Shown piece by piece: positions 16,134-25,402 of a stretch of 64,000 nt of DNA (positions within the stretch are counted from its first letter, which is position 1; each line of letters starts with the position of its first letter). The position numbers and the translations under genes were made by a program. A model generated the notes under the pieces. The model was not told where the DNA came from and searched no databases. It saw nothing but the letters and a program-made list of their open reading frames with translations. The DNA lies in contig BTUU01000004.1 in assembly GCA_045863555.1 (NCBI GenBank), positions 62,001-126,000 on the forward strand. The letters are read 5' to 3'. Source of the DNA: JACRLV01 sp045863555. Lineage in GTDB: Bacteria > Planctomycetota > Phycisphaerae > UBA1845 > Fen-1342.

Positions 16134-18515
16134 TCAGGCCGGTTTGTTGCCGAAGTCGGGGCCGTACTTCCGCCTGGCGTACCACTGGTAGAACGGCAGC
16201 GCCTTCATGAGCTGAATCAGCCGGTACGCGGTGCTCGACTTGATCCGACGCAGGCGTTCGTGCGGATCGCCCGAGGCAAGTCGGGTCTCCCAGTCCCTGC
16301 CGTGTCGCAGGCGTGCGAACAGCCGGTACGGCGGAAACCGCTTGAGCCGCTGCACGGATCGCCACGTCCGCGAGTTCTCGATATGGTTCAGCTCCGCCTC
16401 GGCGAGGAGGCGCTGGTAGAGCGCATCCTCCGTCGTGCCGGCGGGACGCTCGCCGCCCCCGCCGCCGGCCGCGAAGAAACTCTCGCGGAGTTTCCAGGCT
16501 TCGACATGCGCCTGGTAGAACATGCGGTCCTTTTCGGTCAGCGACGATTCGATCATTGATGAGTAGAGCGCCCGATGGTGCTCGATCATCTTGTGGATCA
16601 TCTCCGACCGCCGCTGCTGCGTCTGGGAGAGCATCGACCCGCCGGCGTGCTTGCGATAGTGGAACAATCGCTCGGGGTGCATGCGGCCGTGGTAGCCGAT
16701 GGCGAGCAGTGCGATCCAGAAATCCCAGTCCTCGAAGCCGTAGATCATGTCGCGGCTGTAGCCGCCCACCTCGTCGTAGGCCGCGCGGCGGATCAGGGCC
16801 GTGGCGACGCTCTGGTTGTCGATCAGGAGGCGGCGCGGGTCATACTGCGGGCAGTCCCACGCGCCGCTGGCGGCGCCGAAGAACTGCACCTGGCTGTAGG
16901 CGTACCCCAGCGATTCATCCGCGAGGAGGATCGGGAGCAGCATTTCCACGAACGTCGGGTCGATCCGGTCGTCGGCGTCGAGGGGAACGAAGAACGGGGC
17001 ATCGGTCGCGCGGACGCCCGTGTTCCGCGCCTCCGCGAGGCCCGCGTTTGCCTGGTGGATCACACGCAGATTCGGCGCGCGGAGCGATTCGAGCACGCGG
17101 ACGGTTTCGGGATCGGTCGACCCGTCGTCGACGACGACGGTCTCGACAGGTCGGTGCGTCTGCGCCTGAATGGACGCGAGGGTCTCCGGCAGGTACCTGC
17201 CATGATTGAAGCAGGGAACGATGAAGGCGACTTTGACCGGGCCGGCAGGCGGGGCGACGACGCGCCCGGCTGCGGTCAGGGGAGACGGGCGTTGATCCGC
17301 GGGCGCGCCGGCAGCTCGCGGGTGTTCGGCGATGAACCGCTCGAACACCGCCTCTGTCTGCGCACCGATGACATCGGGGTGATAGAGCGCTCGAATCCGC
17401 TCGTGCGCCGCCCCACCGATGCGTTCCAGTGCGTCGTCGCTCATCTGAAACGCGCGGATGAGTGTCTGCGCCAGGTCTCCGGCATCCGCCGCGCGGGCGA
17501 TGAACCCGCTGACTTCCGGCTCGATCATCTCCGCCATGCCGGAATTGTCCGTTCCGACGACGGGCCGGCCGAGGGCCATCGCCTCCAGGCAGGTATTCGG
17601 GAAATTCTCGAAGTGCGAGGGGAAGACGCAGACGCGCGCGGCCGTGTATCGTTCCCTGAGCACATCGCGCGTAACGCGGTCGACCAGCTCGATGCGGTCG
17701 AGGAATCGGCGCGGCAGCAGACCGCGGACGTACTCCCGCATCGATCGGCCCGGCTGACGCTCGGTGTCGCCGCCGATCATCACCAGCCGCGCCTCGGGAC
17801 ACGCCGCCAGCAGAGCCTCCGCCGCCCGGGCGAGCGTCTCGATGCCCTTGCGCTCCTCAAACCGGCCGACGTAGAGCACGTCGCGAGCGCCTTGCATGGG
17901 CGACCGGTTCTCGCCGGCCGCGATGAAGGTCGGATCCGCGGGGCACGCGAGCGTCTCGATCCGCAGCGACTCCCCCGCTTTCTCGCGCACCTCGCGGGAC
18001 ATCGCCCGGCACGGGCTGACGATGTGATCGGCCATCCGCAGCGCCTGGTGCTCATACTCTTCGAGCAGGGCGACGCGCGGCTGACCGGGGTTGTATTTGT
18101 AGAGAACCGAAAGCGGGGTCTGCAACCGGACGATGCTCGGCGGCCGGTTTGCCCGATCGGTCGTGCCGAGCCACGTCACGCCTTCGCCGCGATAGTCCGC
18201 GAACTCGATCAGGTCTACGCCGCGCCGCACCAGCGCGTGGAGCGTCTTTGCGACGGCGTCGGACCGATGCTGCCACGCCCGAAGGACGCCGGCCGGGTCG
18301 TCCGTTGCGCCAGGCGCGAGCGGCAGCCGCAGGACATGGATTCCGCCGTCGTTTTCCCGCTGCGGGAAGGGCTCGCGGCCGAGCGTTACGACCGTGACGT
18401 CGTGGCCGCGCTGCGCCATGGTCCGCGCAGCGGCGTGGACATAGGTGCCGATGCCGCCGCCGAACTGCGGAGGATATTCCCAGGAAACGTAGACGATGCG
18501 GAGCGCCCGGGCCAT
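16134..18515 (-). CDS. Bifunctional glycosyltransferase, GT4-GT2 fusion
   Basis: This 793-residue protein has two catalytic modules. Residues 1-~400 form a GT4 GT-B enzyme (RIVYVSWEYPPQFGGGIGTY; VLYVGRFEERKGIETL; EX7E in ENFPNTCLEAM). Residues ~425-680 form a GT2 GT-A enzyme (AFIVPCFNHGRYLPETL, VVVDDGSTDP, the metal-binding DADD, YGFEDWDFWIALL). A ~100-residue helical, Arg-rich tail follows, related to tails often seen after GT2 domains. No membrane segment is evident. Two consecutive sugar additions by one polypeptide are implied; the glycan is unknown. Confidence 0.9.
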   Translation of the reverse strand: MARALRIVYVSWEYPPQFGGGIGTYVHAAARTMAQRGHDVTVVTLGREPFPQRENDGGIHVLRLPLAPGATDDPAGVLRAWQHRSDAVAKTLHALVRRGVDLIEFADYRGEGVTWLGTTDRANRPPSIVRLQTPLSVLYKYNPGQPRVALLEEYEHQALRMADHIVSPCRAMSREVREKAGESLRIETLACPADPTFIAAGENRSPMQGARDVLYVGRFEERKGIETLARAAEALLAACPEARLVMIGGDTERQPGRSMREYVRGLLPRRFLDRIELVDRVTRDVLRERYTAARVCVFPSHFENFPNTCLEAMALGRPVVGTDNSGMAEMIEPEVSGFIARAADAGDLAQTLIRAFQMSDDALERIGGAAHERIRALYHPDVIGAQTEAVFERFIAEHPRAAGAPADQRPSPLTAAGRVVAPPAGPVKVAFIVPCFNHGRYLPETLASIQAQTHRPVETVVVDDGSTDPETVRVLESLRAPNLRVIHQANAGLAEARNTGVRATDAPFFVPLDADDRIDPTFVEMLLPILLADESLGYAYSQVQFFGAASGAWDCPQYDPRRLLIDNQSVATALIRRAAYDEVGGYSRDMIYGFEDWDFWIALLAIGYHGRMHPERLFHYRKHAGGSMLSQTQQRRSEMIHKMIEHHRALYSSMIESSLTEKDRMFYQAHVEAWKLRESFFAAGGGGGERPAGTTEDALYQRLLAEAELNHIENSRTWRSVQRLKRFPPYRLFARLRHGRDWETRLASGDPHERLRRIKSSTAYRLIQLMKALPFYQWYARRKYGPDFGNKPA

Positions 18516-18582
18516 CGGCGCGGAAGATACCCGATCGCAGGCCGGGCGTCAGGCCGCATCCTCAATGGACCGCAGGACCGGC

Positions 18583-19893
18583 TTACACGGATACCGGCGC
18601 CGCGGCGGCGGCGAACCGCTGGCGGAACTCGTCCGGCGACAGCCTGGCCTCGGCCGCGATCCGGGCGAGCGTCTCCGGGTTCTCGAGATCGGTTTTTTCG
18701 AGCCGGATCATGTACGCCCGGGCGACCCGGTAATAGTCGCTCTCGACGTTGACCACGCGCGTCCGCGTGCGGTTGGTCTCGGGGTCGACCATGTCGTGGA
18801 ACTCGATCGGCTGGAGATTGCCGTCCTTGATGCTCACCATGACCGCGTTTCGGTTGTGCGTCAGCAGGAGCTGAATCGCGAAATAGCCGAGCATGCGACA
18901 ATAGGCCATGTCATAGGGCGTCGGGTTCGCCGATCGGAGCTCATACCCGAGTTCGTGATCGACGAGTTCGATCTTCTGCCCGCGGGCCTTGAACCGCGCC
19001 TCGATCTCGGTCTTGAGCAGATTCGCCAGATTCACCTCGGACAGGCGCATGTGTCCGGCCGCGTCGAGGGGAATCTCGCGCTTCAGGATCGACTCCAGCT
19101 CCGCCTTGTCGCCCAGCCGATACGCCAGCCCCTCGGCGACGATGGCGACGCCGTCCGGCCGGCCGAGGGCCCGCCGCTTGAGCATTGCGCCTTCAAGGAT
19201 GTCGACGATCTGGGAGACGCGCACCTTGCCCTTGAATTCTTCGGGAATCAACGTCACTGTCGCACCGGCGGCGATGCCGATCGAGAGCGCCAGCCAGCCG
19301 GCGGTCCGCCCCATCGCCTCGCACAGGTACCAGCGCCCGGTTGTGTAGGAATCGCGCATCAGGTTGGCGACGAGTTCTGTGCCCACGAGCCTTGCGGTTG
19401 AGAAACCGAAGGTCGGCACATCGGCCGGGAGCGGCAGATCGTTGTCGATCGTTTTCGGAACGTGGACGACGCGGATCGTCCCGTCCGCAGCGTCGCTGAT
19501 GAACCGGGCGCTGAGCGCCGTGTCGTCGCCGCCGATCGTCAGCAGTGCATCCACACCCAGCTTTCGCAGATGCGTGAGGACCTGACTCACCTTCGCGGGA
19601 TCGGGCGAGGCCTGCTTGCTCTGTTTCAGCTTCGCGTCATCCAGAAGGCTGGTCCGCGACGTTCTGAGGTACGAGCCGCCGATGAAGTGAATCCGGGCGA
19701 CCGTCGGAATGTCGAGCTTCACCGCATGCTTGTCATCGTCGAACTTGTCCGAACAGAGCCAGCGGAAACCCTCATAGAACCCGATGACGTCCATCCCGCG
19801 GTTGATCGCTTCGATCGCGGCCGCGTTGATGACGCCATTGATCCCCGGTGCCGGCCCCCCTCCAACCAGAATCCCGAGACGACGCGCACGCAT
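18583..19893 (-). CDS. pfp: Phosphofructokinase, PPi-dependent type
   Basis: The protein of 436 residues is a PFK: GILVGGGPAPGINGVINAA at the N-terminus, IGGDDTALS (Asp123-Asp124), PKTIDNDLPLP (146-156), SIGIAAGATVTLIPEEF, and KRREIPL-like and GYELR segments later. ATP-type enzymes have GGDGS and PGTIDND at the two key sites; GGDD and PKTIDND indicate pyrophosphate as phosphoryl donor. It would interconvert fructose-6-phosphate and fructose-1,6-bisphosphate reversibly in the cytoplasm. It precedes the GT fusion gene by 67 bases on the same strand. Confidence 0.9.
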   Translation of the reverse strand: MRARRLGILVGGGPAPGINGVINAAAIEAINRGMDVIGFYEGFRWLCSDKFDDDKHAVKLDIPTVARIHFIGGSYLRTSRTSLLDDAKLKQSKQASPDPAKVSQVLTHLRKLGVDALLTIGGDDTALSARFISDAADGTIRVVHVPKTIDNDLPLPADVPTFGFSTARLVGTELVANLMRDSYTTGRWYLCEAMGRTAGWLALSIGIAAGATVTLIPEEFKGKVRVSQIVDILEGAMLKRRALGRPDGVAIVAEGLAYRLGDKAELESILKREIPLDAAGHMRLSEVNLANLLKTEIEARFKARGQKIELVDHELGYELRSANPTPYDMAYCRMLGYFAIQLLLTHNRNAVMVSIKDGNLQPIEFHDMVDPETNRTRTRVVNVESDYYRVARAYMIRLEKTDLENPETLARIAAEARLSPDEFRQRFAAAAAPVSV

Positions 19894-20257
19894 GGTCTTC
19901 CTTTCACAACTCTTTGATCAACAATCGGTTACGATCGATCGAGGCTGTTTACCACCATTCTCCGGCGGGATCGGTCAGGCCGCGATGAAAGCCTTTTCAG
20001 AGCTTACCCGTGGGCGATCCGGGATGCAAATAACCGCCTATCTCAGGCGCAGGCAATCCTCGCGCCAGGCGCAGGTATCCGGCTCGGCCCGCAGCACTGC
20101 CGGATGGCGCGGTCCGGGGTAGCGACGGTGCGCCAAATTGCGCACTGGAGCGTATTCCGACCGAGTGCTCTCGTCGCGTCCGATTCCGCGGCCAGCTCAC
20201 TTGCCGTGGCCGCGCTGACCGCGTAAAGTACCGGGCTCCGATTTTTCGAGGGAACGT
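19894..20257. promoter_or_regulatory. Divergent intergenic region between pfp and rpmI
   Basis: 364 bases without a gene. It must contain the promoters of pfp (leftward) and rpmI-rplT (rightward). A 6-bp hairpin (GTGCGC 20128-20133 with GCGCAC 20140-20145) lies 110 bases before rpmI and could belong to an L20-type autoregulatory leader, but this is weak. No infC is present. I see no convincing -35/-10 pair. Confidence 0.35.
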
Positions 20258-20455
20258 ATGCCGAAGATCAAACCTCACAAGGGCCTGAAGTCGCGGACGA
20301 AAGTCTCGGCGAAGGGCAAGGTGATCCACAAGGGCTCGGGCAGCAGCCACCTGATGAGCGGCAAGTCCGGCCGGCATTGCCAGAAGATTCGGCGTTTGAG
20401 CATCTTCAAGGGCAAGTTCAACGTCAACGCCCTGCGAGCGCTCGGGTTGGACTGA
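20258..20455 (+). CDS. rpmI: 50S ribosomal protein L35
   Basis: The 65-residue basic protein starts PKIKPHKGLKSRTKVSAKGK and contains the L35 hallmarks KVIHKGSGSSHLMSGKS and LSIFKGKFNVNALRALGL. It is a component of the large ribosomal subunit. SD GAGGGAA lies 5 bases before ATG. rplT follows after 69 bases; infC, which usually precedes this pair, is absent. Confidence 0.95.
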   Translation: MPKIKPHKGLKSRTKVSAKGKVIHKGSGSSHLMSGKSGRHCQKIRRLSIFKGKFNVNALRALGLD

Positions 20456-20524
20456 GATTCGGCAGGAAATTTCGTTCATTTCGCGGCGGGGTTGCCGCGT
20501 GATTGCGTTTGAGGGAGTCTGAAC

Positions 20525-20887
20525 ATGCGCGTTCGTGGTGGTCATGCAACTCGTCAGCGGCGGAAGCGCATTCTTCGCGATGCGAGCGGCTTCTGGGGGA
20601 CGCGCAGCAAGCTTTACCGCGTCGCGAAGCAGTTCGTCACCAAGGCCGGGCAGTATGCGTTTCGGGATCGTCGCGCGAAGAAGCGCGATTTCCGGGCGCT
20701 GTGGATCACGCGCGTCACGGCGGCGTGCGAAATGCGCGGCATCTCGTACAGCCACTTCATGTGCGGGCTGAAGCGTGCGAACATCGCACTGAACCGCAAG
20801 ATGCTGAGCGAGATCGCAATTTTCGACGAGCCGGCATTCGACAAGCTCGTCGAGACGGCCCGGACGAAGCTGACCGCCGCCGCGTAA
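20525..20887 (+). CDS. rplT: 50S ribosomal protein L20
   Basis: The 120-residue protein has the L20 signature: VRGGHATRQRRKRILRDASG, FWGTRSKLYRVAKQFV, YAFRDRRAKKRDFRALWITR and ISYSHFMCGLKRANIALNRK. L20 binds 23S rRNA early in assembly and represses its own operon in some bacteria. SD GAGGGAG precedes ATG by 8 bases. Second gene of rpmI-rplT. Confidence 0.96.
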   Translation: MRVRGGHATRQRRKRILRDASGFWGTRSKLYRVAKQFVTKAGQYAFRDRRAKKRDFRALWITRVTAACEMRGISYSHFMCGLKRANIALNRKMLSEIAIFDEPAFDKLVETARTKLTAAA

Positions 20888-20914
20888 CGCGGGGCGTGGA
20901 CGACATCGCGCGCG

Positions 20915-23900
20915 TCACGCCGCCGGCTTGGGCGTGATGCGCGGGAAGACAAACCGCTGGTAGATCAGGGCCAGGAGCATCAGGCTCAACCCCAGGCCGA
21001 GCAGGGAAAACACGCGATAGAGATCGCGCAACCCCGCCAGGTCGCCCAGGAACACCTTTCCAACGACGCCGAACATGACGACGAGCGAGGCCCAGCGCGC
21101 GATCGCAGATCCTGTCGCCACCCCCGCTCCGAGAAGCGCGAGCCCGAAGACGGTCCAGGCCGCCGAGTACGCGTAAAGCTCCGCACCGGTCGGCCACGAC
21201 CCCGTCAGCACGTCGCCGCGGAACCACTGGCGCACTTCGAGATTCACGAGCGCGAACAGCAGCACGATTCCGCCGAGGACGAGCGCACCGGCGAACTCGC
21301 GCGGCGGCCACTTGCGGACGGCGTATGCAAGCGCGATGAGCAGCGCGGCGGGCAGGCCATAGCACGGAAGGAGCCGATTCCATAGGCGTGTTTCACCGAC
21401 GGGAATCGCGTTCCAGAGCGGGTTCTGCGCGAGGAGGAGCCCGCCCGCCGCGAGGACGAGGGCGAGCACGGCCAGTGCTCGCGACGTCCCTTCGGCGATC
21501 TCGCGCGCGGCGCCGCGCGCCGCGGCGACGGCGATCAGCGACAGACTCAGCCAGGCGACGACGTACGTCGCCGTTTCAGTCAGTTCCGGTCGGGACCGGA
21601 GGAGGACGTCACGGTGGAAGACGTGGCGCACTTCGAGACTCACGAGTGCGACGAGCAGCACGACGCCGCCGACCGCGAGCATCGACGAGAACACGCGCGG
21701 CTCCCACCGGCGCATCGCAATCGCCAGGGAGATGAGCAAGCCCGCGGGAACGCCGTAACTCCAGAGGAGGTCGTTGAGCAGGATCCACTCGCCGACAGTG
21801 GTTTCTTTCCACAACGGGTTTTCGCCCACCAGGAGCCCGACACCCGCGACGACCAGCGCCAGCACGGCGAGCGTCTTCGCCGCCCCTTCCGCCACGGCGC
21901 GGGTCGCGCCCCGGGCGAGCGTCGTCGCCGCAAGGGCCAGCACGAGCCAGACCGACACGTAGCTCGCCACTTCGGTCAGGAGACTGTCGCCCGAGATGAG
22001 CGCTTCTCGATGGAAGAAGTGCCGCGTCTCCGTCGTGACCAGCAGAAATGCGAGCAGCGCTGCGCCGGCCTGCATCGCCCGGGAGAGGTGCGGGTCGCGG
22101 ATGCGATGGAAGACCCACGCGGCCGCCGCGAGCGCAATCGTCGGCACGCCGTATGCGTAGAGCAGCCAGTTCCAGATCGGCGTCGTGCCGATGGGGATGG
22201 CGAAGACATCCGGCAACACGAGACCGAGGATCGCGAGCCCGGCGAGCCCTGCGGAGAGGGCGCGCAGCAATTCCACGCGCAGGCGGGCGAAGAGGAGCGC
22301 CAGCAGCGGGGCTTCGATTGCCCATGCGACCGGGATCAGCCGCCGCTCGAATTCGACCGCGACTGCGAGCGAGACGAATGCTGTCGCGCCGGCGAGCATG
22401 GCGGCGAACGGTTCGTCGCTGAGATGCGCCCGAGTCTCTGCGCGGGTGAGCGGGGCTGCGGCAACCGCGAACGCTGCGGCGATTCCCGACGCAATCAGAC
22501 CCCACGCGAGGCCCAAGGGCGGTTCGGCCAGCGCACCATAGGCAACGAGGAACGCGAGGAGTGCTCCGGCGCAGGAGAGGGCCGCGAATCGCCCGGGCGT
22601 TTTCGCCCCCCAGATGGCCGCATAACCGCCGCCGCTATAGAGCACGCCCGTGCCGAGGCACACCCAGGGGAAAATCGTGCCATCGATCGCGCCGACGCGC
22701 AGCTTCCAGACGATCAGGAGGATCCCGGTCAGGGCCAGCGCGAGCCAGGGCAGCGGTTCGTGCCGGGCATCGATCCGAGCCGCGACGATCGCACCGGCCC
22801 CGAGAAGCGCGAGGAAGCCCCAGTCCGTCACGGTGAATCCACTTACATTGACGACCGCACCGAGCGCCAGCATTGAGACGATGCCCGCGAGCGCGCCGAG
22901 GCCGCGCGCCCGCACCGGCCCGATCTGCCGCGAATCGTCGATCGTTCCGAGCACCACCGGGAGGTTCAGCAGCACGAACCCCGCGAGCCACGCCCCGTCG
23001 ATCGGCCCGCGCGCCGTAAGCAGCCAGATGAACACCCACGCGACGCCACCGACGAACGCCAGCAGGCTCAGCGGCCACCAGCCCCGTGTTCGCGAGATGC
23101 CCGCGATCCCGCCTTGCAGCAGCAACAGGTAGACGAACAGCGGTCCCGGCCGGGGATCTTCGCTGCCGATGAGCGCCGGCGTCGCGAAGCCGCCGACGAG
23201 GCCCAGCAATGCCACGAACGGGCCCTGACGGAGCGACAGGCCGATCGCCGCGGCCGTGATTACCGCGAGGAGGATGAACCCGATGGTCGGGCCGACGAAG
23301 TGGTAGAGATTCAGCGCGGCCAGCGTGACCGCGTAGAGATCGGCGACGCCGGCGGCCGTGAGTCCCTCGCCGATGCGCGTGTCGCCGCGGCGGCGCATCC
23401 ACTCGCCTGCGCCGATGAGTACGAGGCCGAACGCCGCACCCAGCACGATTCGCACAGCCGGGCCGAGGAGCCCTGCGTCGAACGTGTACTTGACGAAGAA
23501 GGCCCCGGCGAGGAAGAGCGCGATTGCGCCGAGCCAGATCGCAATGCGGGTCGTGAAATTCCGCTCGAAGCCCTCGGCACTCGCGCCTGCCGCGCTCGGC
23601 GAGGCCGTACCTTCACTGACGCCCTCCGGGCTCGCCACGCGGGCCAGGATCGCGACCTTCGCCGCTTCCGCGGGGACAAGCGACTCGACCAGCCGCTCGG
23701 TCGAGGTCTGAATTGGCGGAAATATCCCGGTCTCCGCGGTGGCGGGCGAACACTCGCCCGTGCCGCGAAACGGAGCGGGGAGCGGGGGCGGAAGCGGTGC
23801 GCCGGGCGCCGTCTTAACGGAAACGGTCGAGCCCTCATCGGACTCTTCGGCGGCCGCTTGGGCGGGCTCCGGTTCGGGCTGCGCGGCAGCGCCCTCGGCC

Positions 23901-24049
23901 TGGCGATGCGACATCACCCAGAGCTGGTTTTCGAGACTGCGCACCTGGCGTTCGAGGAGGTCGACGCGCGCCGACGCCCGAAATGCCGTGCGCAGGGCCA
24001 TGATGATGCCGATGGCCGCGAGTCCGATGGAGACGACCGCGCATTCCAT
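20915..24049 (-). CDS. DUF2339-type large polytopic membrane protein
   Basis: The product of 1044 residues starts with one hydrophobic helix and a coiled coil (RVDLLERQVRSLENQL). A Pro/Ala-rich linker leads to about 25 transmembrane segments from IAIWLGAIALFLAGAFFVKY onwards, the DUF2339 pattern. The last 450 residues contain three copies of a ~150-residue unit, each with NPLW ... GVPAGLLI-like ... SLEVRHVFHRDVLL-like segments, indicating internal duplication. Function of the family is unknown. It lies downstream of the cysteine-synthase-like gene on the same strand, 180 bases apart, and converges on rplT. Confidence 0.85.
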   Translation of the reverse strand: MECAVVSIGLAAIGIIMALRTAFRASARVDLLERQVRSLENQLWVMSHRQAEGAAAQPEPEPAQAAAEESDEGSTVSVKTAPGAPLPPPLPAPFRGTGECSPATAETGIFPPIQTSTERLVESLVPAEAAKVAILARVASPEGVSEGTASPSAAGASAEGFERNFTTRIAIWLGAIALFLAGAFFVKYTFDAGLLGPAVRIVLGAAFGLVLIGAGEWMRRRGDTRIGEGLTAAGVADLYAVTLAALNLYHFVGPTIGFILLAVITAAAIGLSLRQGPFVALLGLVGGFATPALIGSEDPRPGPLFVYLLLLQGGIAGISRTRGWWPLSLLAFVGGVAWVFIWLLTARGPIDGAWLAGFVLLNLPVVLGTIDDSRQIGPVRARGLGALAGIVSMLALGAVVNVSGFTVTDWGFLALLGAGAIVAARIDARHEPLPWLALALTGILLIVWKLRVGAIDGTIFPWVCLGTGVLYSGGGYAAIWGAKTPGRFAALSCAGALLAFLVAYGALAEPPLGLAWGLIASGIAAAFAVAAAPLTRAETRAHLSDEPFAAMLAGATAFVSLAVAVEFERRLIPVAWAIEAPLLALLFARLRVELLRALSAGLAGLAILGLVLPDVFAIPIGTTPIWNWLLYAYGVPTIALAAAAWVFHRIRDPHLSRAMQAGAALLAFLLVTTETRHFFHREALISGDSLLTEVASYVSVWLVLALAATTLARGATRAVAEGAAKTLAVLALVVAGVGLLVGENPLWKETTVGEWILLNDLLWSYGVPAGLLISLAIAMRRWEPRVFSSMLAVGGVVLLVALVSLEVRHVFHRDVLLRSRPELTETATYVVAWLSLSLIAVAAARGAAREIAEGTSRALAVLALVLAAGGLLLAQNPLWNAIPVGETRLWNRLLPCYGLPAALLIALAYAVRKWPPREFAGALVLGGIVLLFALVNLEVRQWFRGDVLTGSWPTGAELYAYSAAWTVFGLALLGAGVATGSAIARWASLVVMFGVVGKVFLGDLAGLRDLYRVFSLLGLGLSLMLLALIYQRFVFPRITPKPAA

Positions 24050-24229
24050 CCGTCACCCGGGGGTGAGCCGATGAGCATGACCGTCGGCCGCGCGCTGCGG
24101 CGCGCCGGTCAACTATGACAGCATACCGAATCTTGGGCTGAACCACACGCACCGGGCCCAGGAGCGGCCGGTATCCACCGCGCCGGTCGGGCCGGGCAAG
24201 CCTCCTCCACCGCCGGTCCCGCCCGCGAT

Positions 24230-25300
24230 TCACGCAATCGCACGGAACGAAATCAGGTCGATCCGCGGCGTCAGGTATTCGTCGCGAGCCGGCTCGTCGC
24301 GGGCGAAGTCCGTGCTCAGGTATTTCTTGTTCGAATCGGGCAGAACCGTGACGACGGTCGCGTCGGGCTGCCGCTCGACGAGCTGCACCGCGCCGAGCAG
24401 ATTCGCGCCGGAGGAGATGCCTACGCCGAGGCCGAGCCGGTTGCACAGCGACTGGGCCATGAGGATCGCATCGCCGTCCCAGGCGTCGACGACGTCGTCG
24501 AGCTCGGTGAGTTTGACGATCGCGGGGACGAATTCGTCGGAGATCCCCTGAATCCGGTGCTTGCCGGTCTTGTGGCCCGTGCGGAGGGTCGGCGAATTGG
24601 CCGGTTCGAGCGGGTGGGCGGTCAGGCGCGGGTTGCCGCGCTTCAGGCAGCGCTGGAGGCCCATGATCGTTCCGCCCGTGCCGACGCCGGCGACCACCGT
24701 GTCGGCTTTCAGATTCACGGCCGCGAGCTGGCGTTCGATCTCGGGGCCGGTCGTGTACTCGTGGGCTTCGACGTTGGCCGCGTTGGCGAACTGTCGGGGC
24801 AGGGAGATGTGCTCATGTTCGCGGGCGTAGGTTTCCGCGCGCTCGATGCTGCCGACGAAGCCGCCCTCGTCGCGGGAGACGGGGATTACCTCGGCACCAA
24901 AGCTGCGGATCAGGCCGACGCGCTCGGCGCTCATCCAGTCAGGCATGAAGATCCGCACGGCGTGGCCGAGGGCCCGGCCGATCGCCGCGAAGGAGATGCC
25001 CGTGTTGCCGCTGGTGGCCTCGACGATCGTGTCGCCGGGCGAGAGTTCACCGCGCTCGTAGGCGCGGGCGATGATCCACGCGGCCATGCGGTCCTTGACG
25101 GAGCCGGTCATGTTTCGCTGCTCGTACTTGGCGAAGAGGCGGCGCGGCCGGCCGTCGTACCGATAGTGGATTTCGAGCAGCGGGGTGTTGCCGATCATGT
25201 GGTGCAGGCCGGCGGCGCGGACTGGGCAGCGGGAGCAGCAGTCGGCGGGGCCGGGGACGGGGGTGCTGGTCATGCAGCAGGTTCGGGATTCGGGGTGCAT
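24230..25300 (-). CDS. PLP-dependent cysteine-synthase-family enzyme
   Basis: A protein of 356 residues with the fold-type II PLP enzyme landmarks: IGNTPLLEI, the PLP lysine in NMTGSVKDRMA, EATSGNTGIS for the substrate carboxylate, and the phosphate loop GVGTGGTI. It would replace the O-acetyl or phospho group of an activated serine with sulfide or a related nucleophile. Unusual is an N-terminal Cys-rich extension (CC at 8-9 and CCSRCP), possibly metal- or redox-sensitive. The start is uncertain (ATG 25300 or 25273). No cysE or sulfate genes are nearby, so the true substrate is open. Confidence 0.85.
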   Translation of the reverse strand: MHPESRTCCMTSTPVPGPADCCSRCPVRAAGLHHMIGNTPLLEIHYRYDGRPRRLFAKYEQRNMTGSVKDRMAAWIIARAYERGELSPGDTIVEATSGNTGISFAAIGRALGHAVRIFMPDWMSAERVGLIRSFGAEVIPVSRDEGGFVGSIERAETYAREHEHISLPRQFANAANVEAHEYTTGPEIERQLAAVNLKADTVVAGVGTGGTIMGLQRCLKRGNPRLTAHPLEPANSPTLRTGHKTGKHRIQGISDEFVPAIVKLTELDDVVDAWDGDAILMAQSLCNRLGLGVGISSGANLLGAVQLVERQPDATVVTVLPDSNKKYLSTDFARDEPARDEYLTPRIDLISFRAIA

Positions 25301-25327
25301 GGTCGAATCGTAAGGGCGGGCGGGGAA

Positions 25328-25360
25328 GCGTGAAAACGTGATAACGTGAAAAGGTGAAAA
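25328..25360 (+). repeat. Left inverted repeat of the SMI1 cassette (octamer array)
   Basis: Four octamers CGTGAAAA, CGTGATAA, CGTGAAAA, GGTGAAAA preceded by G. Read inward, this 33-base sequence matches the reverse complement of 26058-26090 with two mismatches, the first 22 bases being identical. The two copies flank the SMI1/KNR4 gene. Confidence 0.85.
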
Positions 25361-25402
25361 CGGGGATCGGTGCCGCCTTGCCCCTCGCCGCGACGGCCGG
25401 CG

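Noticed and set aside
25328..25360. Octamer array as a possible CRISPR
   Set aside because: Units are 8 bases without spacers; there are no 25-40-base repeats and no cas genes anywhere in the window.
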